DNA of 10,283 nucleotides from contig JAAYND010000245.1 in NCBI GenBank assembly GCA_012521035.1, positions 1-10,283 of the forward strand, read 5' to 3'. The translations under genes were made by a program, and so were the position numbers. This document shows, piece after piece, positions 5,455 through 10,283 of the stretch (its first letter is position 1; each line of letters starts with the position of its first letter). The notes below the pieces were generated by a model. The model saw only the letters and a list, made by a program, of their open reading frames with translations. It was not told where the DNA came from and searched no databases. Source of the DNA: Methanomicrobiales archaeon. GTDB lineage: Archaea; Halobacteriota; Methanomicrobia; Methanomicrobiales; Methanoculleaceae.

Positions 5455-6246
5455 ATGATGGAGAGAAAGAGGGTCAAGGACTACATGACCTACGACGTCG
5501 TCACCGTCAACGCCAGCGGAACGGTCCGGGACGTCACCGAGGCTATAAAAAAGACACATCATGACGGGTTCCCGGTCGTGGATAACTCAAAAGAGGTGGT
5601 AGGCTACATCTCGGCGCGAGACCTCCTCTTCGCCCACCCGGCGACACCCATCGAGCAGGTGATGTCCCGCCACCTCATAGTCGCCGACCCTGACATGAGC
5701 GTGAACGATGCGGCCCGCGTTATATTCCGTTCCGGTATCCAGAAACTCCCGGTCGTCGATGAGGACAACAAACTCATAGGAATCATATCGAACGCCGACG
5801 TCATCAGGTCCCAGATCGAGCATGTCTCGCCCGATAAGGTCTTCAAGTTCATCGAGACCCTCAAAAAACTCTACGGGGTTGAACCGACACTGCGGAGGGG
5901 TTCGGTCCCGATAAACGACCTCCTGCCCACCCAGTCAAAGATCTACGAGGACGAGCTGGAAGGGCGGATGTACGAGATCAAGAAGGGGCTTGCCGAACCC
6001 CTCATCGTAGTCAGGCGACCGGGGCGCTGGATCCTGGTCGACGGACACCACCGGGCGATAGCAGCAAAGAGGCTCGGGATCAAGAACCTCGACGCCTACA
6101 TCATCGAGGTCAGGGAGAACATAGAACTCGGTATGGAGCGGACGGCACGGTCACTGAACCTCAACACGCTCGACGACATCAAGGTGCTCGACTACGCCCG
6201 CCACCCCCTCGTCGCGCTGACGCACCGGCTTGTGCGGCATGGATAG
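5455..6246 (+). CDS. CBS-domain protein with C-terminal ParB-like domain
   Basis: This protein has 263 residues from ATG 5455. Two CBS domains form a probable Bateman module: CBS1 about 6-62 ('VKDYMTYDVVTVNASGTV', 'HDGFPVVDNSKEVVGYIS') and CBS2 about 66-120 ('QVMSRHLIVADPDMSV', 'GIQKLPVVDEDNKLIGIIS'). Such pairs usually bind adenosine nucleotides. After a linker helix comes a ParB/sulfiredoxin-like domain (about 150-218): 'PINDLLPTQSKIYEDELEG', 'GLAEPLIVVRRPG' and 'LVDGHHRAIAAKRLG' (194-208), which matches the nucleotide-binding box of the fold. There is no helix-turn-helix DNA-binding domain of chromosomal ParB, so a chromosome-segregation role is unlikely. It is better read as a nucleotide-responsive regulator or enzyme of unknown target. 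A TTG at 5434 would add 7 residues, but the promoter spacing favours ATG 5455; ATG 5458 is also possible. Confidence 0.85.
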   Translation: MMERKRVKDYMTYDVVTVNASGTVRDVTEAIKKTHHDGFPVVDNSKEVVGYISARDLLFAHPATPIEQVMSRHLIVADPDMSVNDAARVIFRSGIQKLPVVDEDNKLIGIISNADVIRSQIEHVSPDKVFKFIETLKKLYGVEPTLRRGSVPINDLLPTQSKIYEDELEGRMYEIKKGLAEPLIVVRRPGRWILVDGHHRAIAAKRLGIKNLDAYIIEVRENIELGMERTARSLNLNTLDDIKVLDYARHPLVALTHRLVRHG

Positions 6247-6257
6247 AATCCAGATCG

Positions 6258-6281
6258 TGTGAGGCGGCCGGCAGTCTCACA
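6258..6281 (+). terminator. Stem-loop after the CBS-ParB gene
   Basis: TGTGAG (6258-6263) pairs with CTCACA (6276-6281) around a 12-nt GC-rich loop, 12 bases past the stop. No T-tract follows, so a termination role is only plausible. Confidence 0.3.
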
Positions 6282-6357
6282 TGAAGAACCATCTCTTCCC
6301 TGTTCGCTCGAAGAACTCTGCGCACGGCCAGCGTGAGCCTGAATGACTGCCGCACGC

Positions 6358-6388
6358 AAAAAGCCCGGGAAGGAGCGATTCACCCGGG
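6358..6388 (-). terminator. Hairpin plus T-tract downstream of the nucleotidyltransferase gene
   Basis: On the minus strand, CCCGGG (6388-6383), a 13-nt loop and CCCGGG (6369-6364) are followed by C and five T (6362-6358). This resembles an intrinsic terminator and lies about 95 nt beyond the stop at 6484. The rest of the 237-bp gap between the two convergent genes shows nothing recognisable. Confidence 0.45.
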
Positions 6389-6483
6389 TGGCCGGGGCGA
6401 TCGCACCCTCACGGCGGGCAGCATATCCCCGTGGCCTGACTGGAGTTCATCGCCACCAGAACCCCGGGGCATTGCTACCCCGC

Positions 6484-7662
6484 TTACGACCCCTCGATCC
6501 GGGTATCGTAGCTCTCGTTTAAGACGTACTCCTTCACCACCGACCCCTCCGGGACGATGACCTCCGGCCAGACCCGGGTCCCTGAGTGGACGACCACACC
6601 GGCTTTCAGCACGACCTGGGGGCCGATGACCGTGTCGTGCTCGATGTTGCATCCGGTGCCGACGAGCGTATCGCTATCGATGATGCTCCCGCTGACGGTG
6701 CTATCCTTCCCGATCACCACCCGGTTGTAGATCGATGATGAGAAGACCTTGGCGTTGTTCTTGATGATACAGCCCTCTCCTATGCTCGTATACGGCCCGA
6801 TGACGACGTTCTCCTCGATGATCGTCCCGGCGCCTATCGAGACCGGTCCGATCACCCGGGAGTGAGCGGCGACCGAGACATTGTTCCCGATCTGGGCAGG
6901 GCCCATGACCCGGGCGCCCTTGATGTAGAGATCGCCGGAGATATTCGTAAACCCGATATCCTGGAGTTTCCAGCGTTCCGCCTCCCGGAGCGACTGCGGG
7001 CTCCCGACATCCGACCAGTTGCCACGGGCAAGCCAGGCCTTCAGGACATATCCCTTCTCCATCAGTTCGGGGAAGAGGTTCCTTGCAAAGTCGAACTTCT
7101 CGCCCGTCGGTATATGATCAAAGACCTCGGGGTTACAGACGTACATACCGGTGCTCGCGAGGTTTGAGAAGATCTCGCCCGGACTCGGCTTCTCCTTGAA
7201 CCGCTTGATCTGGTAGTGCGCATCGATCTCAGCGATACCGTACTCGGTGGGGTCGTCGATGCTGATCAGCCCGATGGTGGTGATCGATTCGTTCGTGAGG
7301 TGCTCGCGGTAGAACTCAAGCAGGTTTAGGTCAACCACGTGGTCACCGCCGACGACGAGGAAGGGCTGTTCTTCAAGGAACTTCTGAGCATTCTTGACGC
7401 TCCCCGCCGTCCCGAGTTTCGTCTTTTCATGGACGTAGGTGACGTTGACCCCGAAGAGCGACCCGTCACCGAGCGCTTTCTCGATCGCATCGCTCATGTA
7501 GCCGAGCGTGATCACCACATCGTTGAACCCGAGGTTGGAGAGGTGTGAGACCAGGTGCTGGATCGAGGGTTTGTTGACGATAGGAATACAGGGTTTAGGA
7601 CGCCCGAATGTGAGGGGGCGGAGCCGTGTGCCCTCCCCTCCGCACATTATGCACACCTTCAT
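6484..7662 (-). CDS. Sugar-phosphate nucleotidyltransferase with left-handed beta-helix domain
   Basis: This 392-residue enzyme should transfer a nucleotide from NTP to a sugar-1-phosphate, releasing pyrophosphate and giving an NDP-sugar for glycan or glycoprotein synthesis. The N-terminal catalytic domain (1-235) has the NTP-binding signature 'GGEGTRLRPLTFGRPKP' (8-24), the metal-binding 'GGDH' (105-108, Asp107), 'FKEKP' (155-159) and 'NWSDVGSP' (215-222). The C-terminal part (about 250-372) is a run of hexapeptide repeats such as 'IGPVSIGAGTIIEENVVIGP', forming a left-handed beta-helix. This layout fits archaeal mannose-1-phosphate guanylyltransferase or glucose-1-phosphate thymidylyl/uridylyltransferase homologues. 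The sugar and base cannot be decided from sequence alone. The end lacks the acetyltransferase catalytic residues I would look for in a bifunctional GlmU-like enzyme, though this is not certain. ATTTAAC (7687-7693) lies about 28 bp upstream of the ATG, which suggests a leaderless mRNA. Confidence 0.88.
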   Translation of the reverse strand: MKVCIMCGGEGTRLRPLTFGRPKPCIPIVNKPSIQHLVSHLSNLGFNDVVITLGYMSDAIEKALGDGSLFGVNVTYVHEKTKLGTAGSVKNAQKFLEEQPFLVVGGDHVVDLNLLEFYREHLTNESITTIGLISIDDPTEYGIAEIDAHYQIKRFKEKPSPGEIFSNLASTGMYVCNPEVFDHIPTGEKFDFARNLFPELMEKGYVLKAWLARGNWSDVGSPQSLREAERWKLQDIGFTNISGDLYIKGARVMGPAQIGNNVSVAAHSRVIGPVSIGAGTIIEENVVIGPYTSIGEGCIIKNNAKVFSSSIYNRVVIGKDSTVSGSIIDSDTLVGTGCNIEHDTVIGPQVVLKAGVVVHSGTRVWPEVIVPEGSVVKEYVLNESYDTRIEGS

Positions 7663-7686
7663 GTCACTTGCGTTGTATGCGTATTG

Positions 7687-7693
7687 ATTTAAC
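7687..7693 (-). promoter_or_regulatory. TATA-like box of the nucleotidyltransferase gene
   Basis: GTTAAAT on the minus strand is centred about 28 bp before ATG 7662. It lies in the only AT-rich patch on this side of the divergent gap. Confidence 0.4.
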
Positions 7694-7736
7694 TTTATGG
7701 GGAGGAATTTACAGGGTTGACCGCGCCGGCCGGGGG

Positions 7737-7819
7737 GTGAAGCAGGGGGTCATGTACCGGTGAGCACGTGCCAGCTCGCTGCTCTAAAACCCGGCAAAGA
7801 AGCCCCTTACCCGCTTCAC
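7737..7819. repeat. 83-nt nested inverted repeat in the divergent gap
   Basis: GTGAAGC (7737-7743) is complementary to GCTTCAC (7813-7819). After a 3-base bulge, GGGT (7747-7750) pairs with ACCC (7809-7812), giving 11 bp in total. Further pairing inside is possible: CCGG (7757-7760) with CCGG (7791-7794) and GAGCA (7762-7766) with TGCTC (7780-7784). It is upstream of the ClC gene's TATA box, so it is not part of that mRNA. It could be a small structured RNA or chance pairing in GC-rich DNA. Confidence 0.35.
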
Positions 7820-7845
7820 TGGATGGCAACCTCCCAGTTCCCACG

Positions 7846-7864
7846 ATCCCGGAGCGGCCGGGAT
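7846..7864. repeat. 7-bp perfect inverted repeat upstream of the ClC gene
   Basis: ATCCCGG-AGCGG-CCGGGAT is a 7-bp stem with a 5-nt spacer, ending about 42 bp before the ClC TATA box. It may be an operator half-site pair or the 3' hairpin of an unseen transcript. No regulator is assignable. Confidence 0.35.
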
Positions 7865-7906
7865 AGAGAAATGATTTACCTAAACAACGGCATCAAGTAA
7901 AATGAG

Positions 7907-7914
7907 TTAAATAA
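7907..7914 (+). promoter_or_regulatory. TATA box of the ClC transporter gene
   Basis: TTAAATAA is centred about 30 bp upstream of ATG 7941, with no Shine-Dalgarno sequence before the ATG (TTTTTACATCC), so the mRNA is probably leaderless. Confidence 0.5.
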
Positions 7915-7940
7915 CTTGCTGAACTGACATTTTTACATCC

Positions 7941-9821
7941 ATGCAGATTGAGGAGACCGTCACCCCCTTCAGGAGGATCATACTCATCGCCATCGTCGTC
8001 GGGATCATCGCCGGTCTCGGTGCTCTCTTCTTCTTTGAGGGGTTGAAACTCGGGAGTGCATTCTTCATGGAGGGCATCGTCGGGTTCAACCTTCCAAAGG
8101 AGGGGCAGACTGTCCAGGATATCAGTCAATGGGCTTCCCCGGATAATCTCTGGATGATCCTCCCCATCATCTGTTTTGGAGGGCTCCTCTCCGGTCTCCT
8201 GGTCTACACCCTCGCCCCGGAGACGGAGGGTCACGGGACCGATGCCGCGATAAAAGCGTTTCATAAGGGGGGCCGTGTGCGCTGGCGAATCCCGTTCATC
8301 AAGGCGATCAGCGCCATCCTGACGATCTCGACGGGCGGGAGTGCCGGGCGCGAAGGACCTACCGCACAGATGTCGGCCGGCCTCGGTTCGATCGCCGCCG
8401 ATCTCCTGGGGCTTTCCATCCGCGAACGGAGGCTTGCCATCGCCACCGGCGTCGGCGCCGGGATCGGCACGATATTTATGGCGCCGCTCGGAGGGGCGAT
8501 CCTCGCTGCGGAGATCCTTTACCGGCGGGACTTTGAGTCTGAGGCGATCGTCCCTGCGTTTCTGGCATCCGTCATTGGATACTCAATATTTGGCCTGGTT
8601 GAGGGCTTTGAACCGGTCTTTGGACCCTGCACAACCTTCTGGAGCGTCTCGCAGATCCCCCTCTTCCTCCTCCTCGGTGTGACATCGGCGGTGGTTGGCC
8701 TGGTATACATACATACCTTCTATGGGGCAAACAGGGTATTTCGGGGTATATTCAGCCGCCTCAACCTCCCAAACCACTTCAGACCGCTCAGCGGGGCGTT
8801 CCTCACCGGCACCTTCGTTCTCGCTCTTGCAGCCCTCTCGCCCGATATGGCGGTCGTCGGGTTTGCCAGCCTCGGAACCGGATACGGCTTCACCCAGCTT
8901 GCCCTCTACAATATGCTCCCGGTCGGGGCGCTCCTCGTCCTCCCGTTTGCAAAGATCCTGACGACATCGCTCACCATCGGCTCCGGCGGGAGCGGGGGCG
9001 TCTTCGCGCCCGGGCTGGTCATAGGCGGTTCAGCAGGCGGCGGTCTAGGAGCCCTGCTACATATCGCTCTCCCCGGGATCGTTCCTCTTGAGTCGGTGCC
9101 GGTCTTCATCATCGTCGGTATGATCGCCTTCTTCGGTGCGATATCCCATTCACCGATCGCTATGATGATCATGGTCACGGAGATGACCGGAGACTTCTCC
9201 CTTCTCGTGCCGGCGATGGGCGCCGTCGCGGTGGCGGTCCTCCTCGTCGGCGACAACACGATCTTCCGCGAGCAGGTGCCGGACAGGTCCGGGTCGCCTG
9301 CTCACCGGGATGAGTACATGATCGAGATCCTCCGGGACATTCATGTGGGTGATGCCATGGTACCTCGCGACCGGATCATCACCACATCCCCCGATGATAC
9401 CATCAGGCACGTGTTCCACCTCATCGATAAGACCCTGCACACCGCATTCCCGGTCATCGATAAGGAAGGGAGACTGGTGGGCATCATTGCCCTCGATGAT
9501 ATCAGGGATAACCGGAGAGACGGGGAGCTCCTGGTAAAGGACGTCATGACCTCAAGGCTCTTCACCGTCCACCATTCCTGCACGCTCCATGAGGCCCTGA
9601 ACCTGATGGTCGAGCATGATATCCATCACCTGCCCGTTGTCCCGGTAGATGATCCGGATCTGCTCTCCGGATTCCTCACCCGGACGGATATCATGAAGGC
9701 CTACGTCCGGAGAACGTCACGGTCGGCGGGGAGGAGGTACAGGGCCGGATCTGTTACCCTCATCGAGCCGGGCAGGGTGACAGAGAAAAAGCCTGAGAGG
9801 AAGGGGATGGTTGATGACTGA
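7941..9821 (+). CDS. ClC-family chloride transporter/channel with C-terminal CBS pair
   Basis: This 626-residue protein is a membrane chloride transporter of the ClC family. The multi-helix domain spans about 10-445. Its anion-path motifs are 'GHGTD' (97-101, in place of the classic GSGIP), 'GREGP' (136-140, with gating Glu138) and 'GSGGSGGVFAPG' (347-358). Compared with E. coli ClC-ec1, Glu202 aligns with Glu191, but the internal proton glutamate Glu203 aligns with Ile192. The central tyrosine Tyr445 aligns with Phe442. The cytoplasmic tail has two CBS domains (about 466-520 and 533-588), probably binding adenine nucleotides and adjusting gating, and a short basic tail. The family is certain; whether it is a channel or a proton-coupled exchanger is open. 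It stands alone, divergent from the nucleotidyltransferase gene. I see no clear terminator after it. Confidence 0.95.
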   Translation: MQIEETVTPFRRIILIAIVVGIIAGLGALFFFEGLKLGSAFFMEGIVGFNLPKEGQTVQDISQWASPDNLWMILPIICFGGLLSGLLVYTLAPETEGHGTDAAIKAFHKGGRVRWRIPFIKAISAILTISTGGSAGREGPTAQMSAGLGSIAADLLGLSIRERRLAIATGVGAGIGTIFMAPLGGAILAAEILYRRDFESEAIVPAFLASVIGYSIFGLVEGFEPVFGPCTTFWSVSQIPLFLLLGVTSAVVGLVYIHTFYGANRVFRGIFSRLNLPNHFRPLSGAFLTGTFVLALAALSPDMAVVGFASLGTGYGFTQLALYNMLPVGALLVLPFAKILTTSLTIGSGGSGGVFAPGLVIGGSAGGGLGALLHIALPGIVPLESVPVFIIVGMIAFFGAISHSPIAMMIMVTEMTGDFSLLVPAMGAVAVAVLLVGDNTIFREQVPDRSGSPAHRDEYMIEILRDIHVGDAMVPRDRIITTSPDDTIRHVFHLIDKTLHTAFPVIDKEGRLVGIIALDDIRDNRRDGELLVKDVMTSRLFTVHHSCTLHEALNLMVEHDIHHLPVVPVDDPDLLSGFLTRTDIMKAYVRRTSRSAGRRYRAGSVTLIEPGRVTEKKPERKGMVDD

Positions 9822-9978
9822 CAGCCGGTATCTCCACAGCACATGATTGAGTCGCGCCAGCCCTTCTCCAGGCGGAAGAGATAACCGCAGGGGAACCTAT
9901 GATGGGAGGAGTGCTGCCCATGCCGCCGGCAAATCCCGCAGGGACAGAACCGGACAGGCCCGTTCCGGGCGGTGCCAG

Positions 9979-10008
9979 GAGAGATCAGGTCTCTCGATCC
10001 TCATGAGG
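9979..10008. repeat. Two inverted repeats upstream of the YkgJ-like gene
   Basis: GAGAGA-TCAGG-TCTCTC (9979-9995) is followed by the perfect palindrome CCTCATGAGG (9999-10008), which ends about 15 bp before the TATA-like box. The position suits operators acting at the promoter, but no regulator is known. The remaining bases between the ClC gene and this site show nothing recognisable. Confidence 0.3.
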
Positions 10009-10023
10009 CCGGGACTCCCGAAC

Positions 10024-10030
10024 CTTTATC
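10024..10030 (+). promoter_or_regulatory. TATA-like box of the YkgJ-like gene
   Basis: CTTTATC is centred about 30 bp before ATG 10057, with no Shine-Dalgarno sequence, again consistent with a leaderless mRNA. Confidence 0.4.
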
Positions 10031-10056
10031 CTGCGGTATGCAGAGAATCTCAGAAG

Positions 10057-10283
10057 ATGAAAGCGTTTGAATGTACTCTCTGCGGGAAGTGTTGCATGCA
10101 CGCGGGCGCCGAGCTCATCGAGGTCGAGAAGAGGCTCACGAGCCGGGATTACCTCTGCCGGCAGAGGATCGTCGGCGGCACGTTCCGCGCAACCGTCGAG
10201 GAGCGGTTCCTCGATATCTTCAGGGATACTTCGGAGAGCGATGCGAACCCCTCCTGGTGCCCGTTCCTGCGGAGCCACCCGGA
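10057..10283 (+). CDS. YkgJ-type cysteine-cluster protein, N-terminal part (cut by window end)
   Basis: A frame opens at ATG 10057 and runs off the right edge, leaving 75 complete codons. It begins MKAFECTLCGKCCMHAGAEL, and the 'C-x2-C-G-x-C-C' arrangement (Cys6, Cys9, Cys12, Cys13) is the hallmark of the YkgJ family (UPF0153), whose cysteines are thought to bind zinc or an iron-sulfur cluster. Later cysteines are at 34 and in 'SWCPFL' (about 67-72), the usual second half of the site. Members have no firm function, though roles in oxidoreduction or in modification have been proposed for relatives. The start is supported by the early position of the cysteine motif and a TATA-like box 30 bp upstream. 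The rest of the gene is missing, so its length and domain content are unknown. Confidence 0.8.
   Translation, partial: MKAFECTLCGKCCMHAGAELIEVEKRLTSRDYLCRQRIVGGTFRATVEERFLDIFRDTSESDANPSWCPFLRSHP

Noticed and set aside
7737..7819. Possible tRNA: 7-bp acceptor-like stem and a CTCTAAA segment resembling the anticodon loop of tRNA-Pyl
   Set aside because: There is no TTCGA-type T-loop with a 5-bp stem, no regular D-arm, no clear anticodon stem, and the size is too large for tRNA-Pyl. The likely host order is not known to me as using pyrrolysine. A tRNAscan-SE or Aragorn run would settle it.

Overview
The window most likely comes from a methanogenic archaeon of the order Methanomicrobiales, probably Methanoculleus or a close relative. 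This is inferred from GC-rich coding, archaeal TATA-box promoters, two proteins of archaeal-type families (DUF371 and the HVO_0476-type zinc ribbon), a CBS-ParB-like protein, and exonuclease VII genes, which in archaea I associate with a few methanogen lineages. No database search was possible.

Layout, left to right. Bases 1-554 hold the 3' end of xseA and complete xseB, overlapping by 17 bp. A DUF371 gene (minus) meets xseB tail to tail with 7 bp between them and is divergent, 32 bp apart, from a zinc-ribbon gene (plus). That gene's end overlaps by 16 bp the end of a 543-residue IS1634/DUF4277-type transposase homologue (minus). The transposase reading frame is intact, but two of its three catalytic acidic positions appear changed and no terminal repeats were seen. 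Then come a small thioredoxin-like gene (minus), a 378-bp gene-free and hairpin-rich stretch, and a membrane-anchored FKBP-like protein (minus). Next are a small heat-shock protein (plus) behind a strong AT-rich promoter and a CBS-CBS-ParB-like protein (plus). A sugar-phosphate nucleotidyltransferase (minus) is divergent from a ClC-type chloride transporter with C-terminal CBS domains (plus). The right edge cuts a YkgJ-type cysteine-cluster protein (plus).

This looks like a chromosomal housekeeping region made mostly of single-gene units. Three themes run through it: protein quality control and redox (Hsp20, FKBP-like, thioredoxin-like), CBS-domain ligand sensing (two genes), and metal or cysteine-cluster proteins (zinc ribbon, YkgJ). 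Most transcription units have a TATA-like box 26-32 bp before the start codon and no Shine-Dalgarno sequence, which suggests leaderless mRNAs. The exceptions are xseB and hsp20, which have clear Shine-Dalgarno sequences, and the thioredoxin-like gene, which appears to have a long, structured leader.

I see no CRISPR array, no credible tRNA or rRNA and no complete insertion sequence. The observations most worth following are the apparently catalytically disabled but intact transposase homologue, the non-canonical proton-pathway residues of the ClC protein, and the unassigned structured stretches at 3686-4063 and 7737-7819.
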